NCBI RefSeq assembly: GCF_022374935.2
Contig: NZ_CP092430.2
Coordinates: 4,588,001 to 4,652,000, forward strand
Source of the DNA: Mycolicibacter virginiensis
GTDB lineage: Bacteria > Actinomycetota > Actinomycetes > Mycobacteriales > Mycobacteriaceae
DNA: 64,000 nt
Direction: 5' to 3'
Positions 8,285 through 15,357 of the stretch are shown here, piece by piece (within the stretch, counting starts at the first letter, position 1; each line of letters opens with the position of its first letter). The translations under genes and the position numbers were made by a program. Below the pieces are notes generated by a model that did no database searches, was not told where the DNA came from, and saw only the letters and a program-made list of their open reading frames with translations.

Positions 8285-10798
8285 TTAGCCGGGTTGCCCG
8301 TTGCCACCGACCGTGCCCGGCTGGCCATCGGGATTACCGGCTCCGCCCGTGCCACCGGCGCCACCCGCGCCGGCTGCACCGCCTGCGCCGTGAGTTCCGT
8401 TGGTGCCTCCGGTGCTGGTGCCGCCCGCTCCGCCGGCCGCGCCATTGCCGCCGGTTCCACCGTCGCCGCCATTACCACCGGGCAGCACGTTGCCGTCCGA
8501 GTCGGTGCCGCCATTGCCGCCCTTGCTGCCGGCCCCGCCGGTTCCGCCCTTGCCGCCGGTACCGCCGTTTCCGCCGTTACCGTCGACGGCGTTGCCGCCT
8601 TGGCCGCCGACGCCGCCGTTGCCGGCGGTGCCACCGTCCTGGCCATCACCGCCGGGGCCGTGCGCGGGGCTGGTGGCGGGTCCGCCTGTGGAGCCAGTGC
8701 CGCCCTGGCCGCCGTTACCGCCATTGCCGGCGTCGACGGTGCCGAGCGCATTGCCACCGGTACCACCCACCCCGCCGTCGCCGCCGACACCCATCGTTCC
8801 GCTGCCGCCCATGCCGCCGTTGCCGCCATTCCCGCCGTGGCTGGGCCCCAGGCCGTAGGGGTTATCAGTGGGCATGCTCACGCCGCCACTGTCGCCACCT
8901 CTACCGCCCGCACCGCCATTCCCGGCGGTGCCGCCTTCGCCACCTTGCAACGGAATAGACGCGGTACCTCCAGCACCACCGGCGCCTCCGTTGCCGCCGG
9001 TCGCTGTGCCGTAACCTCCGGACCCGCCGGCACCACCGTCGCCGGCCGCACCACCAGTCGTCATCGCTCCGCCTCGACCGCCGTTACCGCCGTTACCGCC
9101 GACGCTGATGGTGTTGGGTCCAGTCGCGCCGTCGCCGCCCCTGCCGCCTGCACCGCCAGCCGCAGCGCTGTCGCCGATACTTGAGGCGCCGCCGGTACTG
9201 CCGTTGCCGCCGTTGCCGCCGTGGCTCCAGATCGTGCCGGTCCCGTCGTTCCATCCGGTAGCCGCGCCGCCATCGCCGCCGTTACCACCGGTTGCACCGG
9301 TGGCGCCGCTGCCGCCGCTGATAAAGCCGGCATTCCCGCCGTTGCCACCGGCGTAGGTGCCGATGCCGCCGGCACCCCCGTCGCCGTTGGCGCCACCGGC
9401 CCCGGTTTGACTGGATCCGCCTCGGCCGGCGCTGCCGCCATTGCCACCGATGGTCTTGACAGTGTTGTCGTCGGTGGCCCCGTTGCCACCATTGCCGCCG
9501 TTCCCGGCGGCGCCCCCAGCGCCGCCCTGTGCGTTACCGCCGTGGCCGCCGCCGCCGCCGCTGCCGGCGGTACCAGCGGTGGAGTTGCCGCCATTCCCGC
9601 CGCTGCCGCCAGCACCGCCGGTGTTGTCGCCCTGGGAACTGCCGCCGCTTCCTCCGGAGCCACCAGCACCGCCGTTGAGGCCGTTTCCGCCGTGACCGCC
9701 GTCACCGCCGTTGCCGCCGATGTTGCCGCTACCGGCGGAGTTGGCCCCGCCGCCGTTGCCGCCGTTGCCGAGGTAGTTGCCGTTGACGTCCTGGTAGGCA
9801 TCGCCACCGTTGCCGCTGCCGCCGCTGTCACCGCCGTTGCCCATCAGCCCGGCTTGCCCGTACGCCGGGCTGATGTAAATGGTTGACCCGCGCTCACCAG
9901 CCGCACCGCCTGCGCCGCCACGTCCGGCGTAGATGCCGTTGCCTCCGTCGACGTGGTCGGCGGTGCCGGTGGCGCCATTTCCGCCGGCGCCGGATACGCC
10001 GCCGTTGCCGCCGTTGCCGCCGTTGCCGAATATGAAGCCGCTTCGTCCGCCGGCCCCGCCGCTACCGCCGTTGCCGCCTGCACCACCGGTGCCGTCACCG
10101 CCGTTGGCGAAAGTGCCCGCAACACCGGCCATCCCAGCCGCTCCATTACCGCCAACCCCGCCGTTGCCGAAGAACCATCCCGACGCGTTGCCGCCGTCTC
10201 CGCCGATCCCGCCGTTCCCGCCGGCCTCCACAGCTGTGCCCCCGTTGCCGCCAGCACCGCCGTTGCCCATCCAGAGTCCACCGGCCCCGCCGTCACCACC
10301 ATTGGCGCCCGCACCACCGTCACCACCGACACCGCCATCGCCGAGCCAACCGGCGGCGTTACCACCGTTGCCGCCGGCTACGCCGGCTTCAGTACTGTCC
10401 CAGCCGTTTCCACCGTCGCCAAACCACAATCCGCCGTTGCCGCCGTCGGGATTGGCCTCGGTGCCATCAGCACCGTCACCGATCAGGTATTGACCCGCAG
10501 CGGTGTTGATCCAGCCGTTGACCATCGACCCGAAATCACTGTTGATCCAGGCCTCCATCGAGGTGTGGATCGGGTCATAGAACCACTGATCCAGCATGGA
10601 AGTCCAGTCAAAGGCACCCGCATCGGCCGGCTCGGCGACCAGCCACGCCGACGAATCGAAAAGATCAGCGATCCAATCGAATTCATCGGCCTGAGCCGGC
10701 GGCGCCACGGTCAGCGGAACCATCCCAAAGGCCAGGAATGCGCCGACGGTGCTGGCGGTGCCGATCAGGCGGCGGCGGACGGTGTGGTGACGACTCAT
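8285..10798 (-). CDS. PGRS-like secreted glycine-rich protein, tandem paralogue
   Basis: 837 residues from ATG at 10798, preceded by GAGAGGCAACCGCAAT. The signal peptide contains [18 protein letters not shown] and PAQA-DE. The first 150 or so residues are almost identical to the product of 5710-8211, including [17 protein letters not shown] and [16 protein letters not shown]. The repeat body aligns with that paralogue throughout, with the same non-repeat patches ([14 protein letters not shown]) and a C-terminus ending GNGQPG. It starts 46 bp after the RPY gene ending at 10845, so the two are probably co-transcribed. The pair is best explained by tandem duplication. Confidence 0.9.
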   Translation of the reverse strand: MSRHHTVRRRLIGTASTVGAFLAFGMVPLTVAPPAQADEFDWIADLFDSSAWLVAEPADAGAFDWTSMLDQWFYDPIHTSMEAWINSDFGSMVNGWINTAAGQYLIGDGADGTEANPDGGNGGLWFGDGGNGWDSTEAGVAGGNGGNAAGWLGDGGVGGDGGAGANGGDGGAGGLWMGNGGAGGNGGTAVEAGGNGGIGGDGGNASGWFFGNGGVGGNGAAGMAGVAGTFANGGDGTGGAGGNGGSGGAGGRSGFIFGNGGNGGNGGVSGAGGNGATGTADHVDGGNGIYAGRGGAGGAAGERGSTIYISPAYGQAGLMGNGGDSGGSGNGGDAYQDVNGNYLGNGGNGGGANSAGSGNIGGNGGDGGHGGNGLNGGAGGSGGSGGSSQGDNTGGAGGSGGNGGNSTAGTAGSGGGGGHGGNAQGGAGGAAGNGGNGGNGATDDNTVKTIGGNGGSAGRGGSSQTGAGGANGDGGAGGIGTYAGGNGGNAGFISGGSGATGATGGNGGDGGAATGWNDGTGTIWSHGGNGGNGSTGGASSIGDSAAAGGAGGRGGDGATGPNTISVGGNGGNGGRGGAMTTGGAAGDGGAGGSGGYGTATGGNGGAGGAGGTASIPLQGGEGGTAGNGGAGGRGGDSGGVSMPTDNPYGLGPSHGGNGGNGGMGGSGTMGVGGDGGVGGTGGNALGTVDAGNGGNGGQGGTGSTGGPATSPAHGPGGDGQDGGTAGNGGVGGQGGNAVDGNGGNGGTGGKGGTGGAGSKGGNGGTDSDGNVLPGGNGGDGGTGGNGAAGGAGGTSTGGTNGTHGAGGAAGAGGAGGTGGAGNPDGQPGTVGGNGQPG

Positions 10799-10844
10799 AT
10801 TGCGGTTGCCTCTCTAAGCAACTGGGAGTTAAGGATTTAGAGGA

Positions 10845-11918
10845 TCAGAGCCCGAGCAGGTCGCCCAGCCAACCGAACGCATCAGTCGCTGCCGCACCGC
10901 CGTCATCGAGGATGGGCAGTTCCGCACCGGCCAACGGCGGGGTGACCACGACCGGGCCCTTGCCGTCCCAACCCGACCCCAGCAACGCGCCCACGGTTTG
11001 ACCCCAGGCCTGCCAGGCGGCGATCGGCCCGATGCCGGCACTGTTGAGATCGAGGGTGCCAATTACCGGGACACCGCTGAATTCGATTCCCACGCTTTGG
11101 AAGATCGAGCCGCCGACCGCGGGCACTTCCGCCGCGACGCCACCCCCGGGGCCCAGCGTCTGGTAGCTCACCGCGGCCGCACCCGTGGACAACAGCCCAC
11201 CGAAGGCGAAGTCGAGGTGGTCCATGTTCATGCCGGCCGGGAAATAGCCCGACGAGTTGATCATCGGCAGCAGCGAATCCAGGTTCAAGGTTGCGCCGTT
11301 GAAGAACGCACCACCCATGTTGGCCAGGATGTCGAACGGGTTGTCGCCGTCGGTGATCCCGTTGAGCAACGCGATCCACGGGCTGATCATCGGGCCGATC
11401 ATCCCCATCAATACCGCGCTGGCAGGCGATCCCAGGTAGTCGATGATCGGCATGATCGACTCTTTGTCCACGTCGGCAGGGATGTAGCCGGCGACCTGGC
11501 CGAACATCAACTGATGGGTGCCATCCATGGTGTGGTTGAGCACCGTGGCGTGGGTCGCGTCGGTCTCGTTCTGCAGCGCCCAGCCCGAGATCACCGCGTT
11601 CAGGTGCTTCTGGATTTCCTCGTTGACGTCGTTGGTGGAGCCCGATGGGTCGTTGAGCAGCCGGTCGGCATAGTCCATCTGGTTGGCCCAAAACTGTTGC
11701 ATCCCTACACCGGGTGCCAGATACCAGTTGTTGAGCATCGTTGTGACATTCGCCGACGCGGCATTGACGACGTCCTGGAACGCCCCCGTCAATGCGACCG
11801 CGTGGGATTGGACATCAGAGGGAACCGGCACCGGCGCAGACAACGGCGTGACCGCGACGAGACTGGCTCCGACCAGTGCCACGCCAGCGGTGGCATAGGG
11901 GCGAACGGTGGCGTGCAA
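10845..11918 (-). CDS. Exported RPY-type envelope protein (possibly GjpA-like)
   Basis: 357 residues from TTG at 11918, with GAGGAG eight bases upstream. The open frame extends to 12032, but only the TTG gives the family N-terminus (HATVRPYATAGVALVGAS). A signal sequence spans about residues 6-30. It shares with the paralogue at 1392-2534 the segments LDSLLPMI, FAFGGLLSTG, PAVGGS and AAWQAWGQ, ending SLL/ALLGSGWDGK. It is the first structural gene of a unit that continues into two PGRS-like genes. The double-MarR gene lies 337 bp upstream on the same strand. A role as a porin or as an export or anchoring partner of the PGRS proteins is inferred. Confidence 0.8.
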   Translation of the reverse strand: MHATVRPYATAGVALVGASLVAVTPLSAPVPVPSDVQSHAVALTGAFQDVVNAASANVTTMLNNWYLAPGVGMQQFWANQMDYADRLLNDPSGSTNDVNEEIQKHLNAVISGWALQNETDATHATVLNHTMDGTHQLMFGQVAGYIPADVDKESIMPIIDYLGSPASAVLMGMIGPMISPWIALLNGITDGDNPFDILANMGGAFFNGATLNLDSLLPMINSSGYFPAGMNMDHLDFAFGGLLSTGAAAVSYQTLGPGGGVAAEVPAVGGSIFQSVGIEFSGVPVIGTLDLNSAGIGPIAAWQAWGQTVGALLGSGWDGKGPVVVTPPLAGAELPILDDGGAAATDAFGWLGDLLGL

Positions 11919-12123
11919 GGGGAACTCCTCGGCTGATGGATTGGTAACGCAGTGAACAGCGATGAACGTAACTAAGCGAGGACTGAGTGTCTCTAATCGA
12001 ACGTTGTTATCTCTGAATACGTTTGCTGTCACCCCCGGCCGGTTTGCGACAACTGATCGTGGATTCCCAGGTCAGCACCGTGATCGGCGGCCGCAGATCG
12101 GCCGCCACAGCGGGTTCAACTGT

Positions 12124-12149
12124 TTCAACCTGTAACTACCGGTGGGTAA
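12124..12149 (-). promoter_or_regulatory. Shared operator-like element, copy 2
   Basis: TTCAAC at 12124, six bases, then CTACCGGTGGGTAA at 12136-12149. The second block matches 11 of 14 positions of the element at 2738-2751 with the same spacing. It is about 205 bp upstream of the RPY start, as in the first cassette. Confidence 0.5.
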
Positions 12150-12180
12150 CCATTCCGCTTGTCCCCCACGCGGAATGGTT
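12148..12180. promoter_or_regulatory. Perfect 11-bp inverted repeat
   Basis: AACCATTCCGC (12148-12158) and GCGGAATGGTT (12170-12180) are separated by 11 bases; with one mismatch the arms extend to 14 bp (12145-12183). It directly abuts the operator-like element. It could be a second regulator site, or a terminator for the double-MarR gene ending at 12256; no U-run follows. Confidence 0.45.
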
Positions 12181-12255
12181 GCCTACCATCAGCAAACTGT
12201 GGAAACGCTGGGAAGCACAATGTGGGCAGGGGTCAGGCGTAGTTCGAGCGGCGGG

Positions 12256-13347
12256 TTACCGCCGACCGGTGTCGCCTTCGACAGCAGCTGTTGGCGCACT
12301 CCGGCGAACGTTCCGCACCTGCCGGTCGGCACGGGTGTTGGAGGGCAAGCCGATCCGACGGCACGCGTCGCCGAGCGCGATCGCCTGCTGGCGCGACATC
12401 GGGTCCAAGTAGGTCCGGCGAATTTCCCTGGCGTAGAAGGACAGTGCAGGACCTAGCCGCACCCGGCCGTGCAGCGTGATGTTGACAACGACGCGTCGCC
12501 GATCGCCCGGAACGGGTGCACGACGCACCAGGCCCTCGGATTCCAGACGGGTGATCTGCTGAGTTATCCGGCTGGGCTGCAGGGAAAACGCGCGACCCAA
12601 CGCGCTCAAGGGCGCTGATCCGCCCGGCGACTTGGCAATCAGTTCTAGCAGCAGAATGTCGATGAATCCGAGCTGGATCGCCTGGGTCAGATGTTCGTTC
12701 AATACCGGGAAGAGCGTCGCCGACGACGACATGAACTGATGCCAGCAACGCTTCCCAGCATCATCAACCCCGGGCATATAGCACGTGGGCGCCTCCGGAA
12801 AGGCTTGGGAATCAACGCGAACCGAAACGGGCGTGCCAGGTTCGACCAAGGCACGCCGCAGTTCGGAAAGCCGCAGACCCTCGCCGATGCGCCAACAGTT
12901 CTCCGCGACAGTGCTGACCTGGCGAGTCGATAGTGGTCCCAGCAAGTAGGTCGAGACAGCTTTCGCGTAACTGATGGTCGCCTGATCGATCATGGTGCGC
13001 CCGTCGTCGGTGAGCAGCGCGACCACCCCGCGTTTGTCCTGCGGATCAGGCTCGCGACGTACCAGGCCCCGCTCCCCGAGACGATCGATCCGTGTCGTCA
13101 TCTGACGGCGGGTCGCGCCGAGCAGTTCGGCCACATCGCCCATCCGCGCAGATCCGTCCGCGGACTTGACCAAGATGTCGAGCACCCGCAAGTCGATCAC
13201 CGACAGTTGGTGTTCAGCGTTGAGCGCCCGGTTCAGCACCGCGTCGAATCGCAGCACGGCTACCAAATAGTGTTGCCATGCTTGACGTTCGGCGAGATCC
13301 AAGCCGGGTAAATCACTCCCCGTCCGGCGGCGATCGTTGCGCTGCAC
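12256..13347 (-). CDS. Tandem double-MarR regulator (fusion protein)
   Basis: 363 residues from GTG at 13347. Residues 1-165 form one complete MarR unit (LSVIDLRVLDILVKSADGSA, RMGDVAELLGATRRQMTTRI, ERGLVRREPDPQDKRG, LLGPLSTRQVSTVAENC). Residues about 190-335 form a second (LGFIDILLLELIAKSPGGSA, LSALGRAFSLQPSRITQQI, LESEGLVRRAPVPGDRR, MSRQQAIALGDACRRIG). Unit 1 is closest to the separate protein of 4569-5114. Unit 2 is closest to those of 3073-3558 and 3642-4214. MarR proteins are normally single-domain dimers, so this chain could act as an internal pseudo-dimer. It is divergent from the Rv3777-like gene and upstream of the RPY-PGRS unit. Confidence 0.88.
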   Translation of the reverse strand: MQRNDRRRTGSDLPGLDLAERQAWQHYLVAVLRFDAVLNRALNAEHQLSVIDLRVLDILVKSADGSARMGDVAELLGATRRQMTTRIDRLGERGLVRREPDPQDKRGVVALLTDDGRTMIDQATISYAKAVSTYLLGPLSTRQVSTVAENCWRIGEGLRLSELRRALVEPGTPVSVRVDSQAFPEAPTCYMPGVDDAGKRCWHQFMSSSATLFPVLNEHLTQAIQLGFIDILLLELIAKSPGGSAPLSALGRAFSLQPSRITQQITRLESEGLVRRAPVPGDRRRVVVNITLHGRVRLGPALSFYAREIRRTYLDPMSRQQAIALGDACRRIGLPSNTRADRQVRNVRRSAPTAAVEGDTGRR

Positions 13348-13355
13348 AGCGTCAT

Positions 13356-13374
13356 GCTAAGCCCACCACTTAGC
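13356..13374. promoter_or_regulatory. Inverted repeat in divergent promoter region
   Basis: GCTAAG (13356-13361) and CTTAGC (13369-13374) are perfect inverted repeats with a 7-base spacer. They lie in the 65-bp gap between the double-MarR gene and the oxidoreductase. Size and position suit an autoregulatory operator. Confidence 0.4.
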
Positions 13375-13412
13375 TTTCCTCATCGTTTCGACCGCGTCGG
13401 GCCGGTAGTAGC

Positions 13413-14390
13413 GTGTCCGACATGCACGCCATCATCGCTGAAGCCCCCGAAGTCCTCGCTTGGCGAGAGGTCGCCGATCTACAACCGGCTCCCGGCGAGG
13501 TGCTGATTCGGGTTGCCGCCGCCGGGGTGAACCGGGCCGATCTACTGCAGGCGGCGGGTTTGTATCCGCCCCCACCCGGGGCCAGCGACACCCTCGGCCT
13601 GGAGGTTTCCGGCGTCATCGCCGCGGTGGGCGACGAGGTGTCGGATTGGACAATCGGCCAACAGGTTTGCGCGTTGTTGGCCGGGGGCGGCTACGCCGAG
13701 TACGTCGCGGTTCCTGCGCCCCAAGTGTTGCCGATTCCGGCCGGGGTGGACCTGGTGGATGCTGCCGGCCTGCCGGAGGTGGCCTGCACCGTCTGGTCGA
13801 ACCTGGTCTTGACCGCTGGGTTGTCCGAGGGCCAGTTGCTGCTGGTGCACGGCGGAGCCAGCGGCGTGGGCAGCCACGCCATTCAGGTGGCACGTCAGCT
13901 GGGGGCGTGGGTGGCCGTCACGGCCGGATCCGAGGCCAAGTTGGCGTTCTGCCGTGAATTGGGCGCCGAGATCACCGTGAACTATCACGACGAAGACTTC
14001 GTGGCGCGGGTGCGCGAGGCCGGCGGTGCCGACGTGATCCTGGACATCATGGGGGCGGCCTACCTGGACCGCAATGTCGATGCGCTGGCCAGCGACGGAC
14101 GACTGGTGGTCATCGGGATGCAGGGCGGGGTCAAAGGCGAGCTGAACCTGGGGAAGCTGATCTCCAAACGCGCCCGGGTGATCGGCACCGCCTTGCGCGG
14201 CCGGCCGGTGGAAGGGCCGCACAGCAAGGGCGCGGTGGTTGCCGCGGTGACCAGTGAGCTCTGGCCGATGCTCGGCGACGGCAGGATCAAGCCGGTGATC
14301 GGTGCACGGCTGCCCATCACGCAGGCCGCCGAGGCACACCGGATGCTGTCATCGGGTGAGGTGACGGGGAAGGTTGTGCTGACTGTCTGA
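13413..14390 (+). CDS. Zinc-independent quinone/NADPH oxidoreductase, Rv3777-like
   Basis: 325 residues of the medium-chain dehydrogenase fold. The N-terminal GroES-like domain contains GVNRADLLQAAGLYPPPPGA and GLEVSGVIAAVG. The Rossmann segment HGGASGVGSHAIQ (residues 146-158) should bind NADPH. The catalytic and structural zinc ligands of alcohol dehydrogenases are missing, as expected for quinone oxidoreductases. The C-terminus has AAEAHRMLSSGEVTGKVVL, typical of the family. The GTG at 13413 is used; an in-frame ATG at 13422 is equally possible, and neither has a strong ribosome site. The length and the nearby Rv3778c-Rv3783 homologues identify it as the Rv3777 counterpart. Substrate is unknown. 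Confidence 0.92.
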   Translation: MSDMHAIIAEAPEVLAWREVADLQPAPGEVLIRVAAAGVNRADLLQAAGLYPPPPGASDTLGLEVSGVIAAVGDEVSDWTIGQQVCALLAGGGYAEYVAVPAPQVLPIPAGVDLVDAAGLPEVACTVWSNLVLTAGLSEGQLLLVHGGASGVGSHAIQVARQLGAWVAVTAGSEAKLAFCRELGAEITVNYHDEDFVARVREAGGADVILDIMGAAYLDRNVDALASDGRLVVIGMQGGVKGELNLGKLISKRARVIGTALRGRPVEGPHSKGAVVAAVTSELWPMLGDGRIKPVIGARLPITQAAEAHRMLSSGEVTGKVVLTV

Positions 14391-14534
14391 GCGCCGGGAC
14401 CGCGGGTGTCCATCCGACTGACTTTTGCGGCAGCGACCGGCATTTCGGCGCTGACACGCGTGCCTCAACGTAGCATCATTCTTGAGAAAGATTGCGACGG
14501 CGCTGCCGTCAACGGATACCAGGAGGCACGTGCA

Positions 14535-14582
14535 ATGACCACCGAAACCGGAGCAGCTACAACGGATTCGGGTGCGCTATGA
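14535..14582 (+). CDS. 15-residue leader peptide upstream of MbtK-like gene
   Basis: The only strong ribosome site here, AGGAGG at 14521-14526, serves the ATG at 14535, not the larger gene. The frame encodes MTTETGAATTDSGAL and ends in a TGA that overlaps the next ATG (ATGA at 14579-14582). This suggests translational coupling. It may be a coding leader, or the remnant N-terminus of a longer protein. Confidence 0.45.
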   Translation: MTTETGAATTDSGAL

Positions 14583-15205
14583 GTTCGCGTATGCCGCGGC
14601 AACGGCTGGGCCTGAGCGACTACCTCCTGAGTGTTCCGGCGCCGCCGCTACCGATCCTCGCCGATCCGTACAGTGTCCGTTTCGCAGACCAGCCCGGCGA
14701 CCCCGAGATGATCTCCGAATGGATGAACCGGCCGCATCTGGCCGAAACCTGGGGCTACGCCTATCCACCCGACGAATGGCGCCGTCATCTGCAAACCCAG
14801 TTCGACGGTGCCTACTCACGCCCGTACATCTGGCTCCTCCACGGCGAGCCCCTCGGATATATGGAGCTGTTCCGGGTGGCAAAAGACGACTTGGCAACGG
14901 TGTATGACGCCCTTCCCTACGATGTGGGCTTGCATGGAGCCATGGCGGATGCCGCCGCGGTCGAAAAGGGCCACGGCAAGAACATCTTTGGCCCCTTGGT
15001 GTCCAGCATTTTCGCGGCCGAACCGGAATGCCGTCGGATCATCGGGGACACCAATGCCGGTGCGGGCTCGTACGGTCGCCGGTTCTGGGAGCGACGCGGC
15101 GGGGTCTTCCTGGGTGAGCACTATATGGCCAAGTGGGATCAAAACATCGCCCTGTTCGCCTGGCTGCGGACCCCGGAAGACATGCCGGGCTATCGCAAAG
15201 AGTAA
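14579..15205 (+). CDS. mbtK: MbtK/IucB-like lysine N-acyltransferase
   Basis: 208 residues from ATG at 14579; a longer in-frame start at 14492 would add a non-homologous Arg/Ser-rich extension. GNAT fold of the siderophore acyltransferase type: ISEWMNRPHLAETWGY near residues 45-60, YDVGLHG with His119, and RIIGDTNAGAGSYGRRFWER with Asp157. M. tuberculosis MbtK (Rv1347c) is recalled to use His130 and Asp168; the constant offset of 11 supports the assignment. MbtK acylates the lysine side-chain of mycobactin before assembly. Here the gene stands alone, with no mbtL, mbtN or IdeR-like box recognised. It is followed by a strong terminator. Another siderophore-like N-acylation is possible. Confidence 0.8.
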   Translation: MSSRMPRQRLGLSDYLLSVPAPPLPILADPYSVRFADQPGDPEMISEWMNRPHLAETWGYAYPPDEWRRHLQTQFDGAYSRPYIWLLHGEPLGYMELFRVAKDDLATVYDALPYDVGLHGAMADAAAVEKGHGKNIFGPLVSSIFAAEPECRRIIGDTNAGAGSYGRRFWERRGGVFLGEHYMAKWDQNIALFAWLRTPEDMPGYRKE

Positions 15206-15221
15206 GCGTAGCGGCACAGAA

Positions 15222-15255
15222 GGGCGGTGACAGAGCAGCTGTCGCCGCCCTTTTT
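15222..15255 (+). terminator. Intrinsic terminator of the MbtK-like gene
   Basis: GGGCGGTGACAG (15222-15233) pairs with CTGTCGCCGCCC (15239-15250) with one G-U pair and a 5-base loop. TTTTT follows at 15251-15255. A textbook rho-independent terminator. Confidence 0.85.
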
Positions 15256-15281
15256 GTTGGCGTGAGTTCGCTTGGCCCGCC

Positions 15282-15334
15282 ACGTACGAATCCCCGGACC
15301 CGACACCGAAGTGTCGGACCGGGGATTCGTACGT
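15282..15334 (-). terminator. Very long hairpin downstream of giant PGRS-like gene
   Basis: ACGTACGAATCCCCGG (15282-15297) and CCGGGGATTCGTACGT (15319-15334) are perfect inverted repeats. Inside lies a second stem, CCGACAC/GTGTCGG, closed by a CGAA tetraloop. It begins 24 bases past the stop codon at 15358, so it probably ends the 24-kb minus-strand transcript. There is no U-run. Confidence 0.6.
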
Positions 15335-15357
15335 TCGCGCCTTGCCTAGGCGTCTGG

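Larger units (their letters stand above)
11919..12255. other. Intergenic control region between double-MarR and RPY gene
   Basis: No gene was seen. The region holds the leader block GAACGTAACT at 11964-11973 and a hairpin GGCGGCC/GGCCGCC at 12086-12106. It also holds the operator-like element at 12124-12149 and an 11-bp perfect inverted repeat at 12148-12180. It is the best candidate for the regulated promoter of the RPY-PGRS-PGRS unit. Confidence 0.6.

Noticed and set aside
8285..10798. Twin-arginine (Tat) signal peptides
   Set aside because: Some members have RRRLIG or RRKRVIG before the hydrophobic core, but others lack adjacent arginines, so a general Tat route is not supported.
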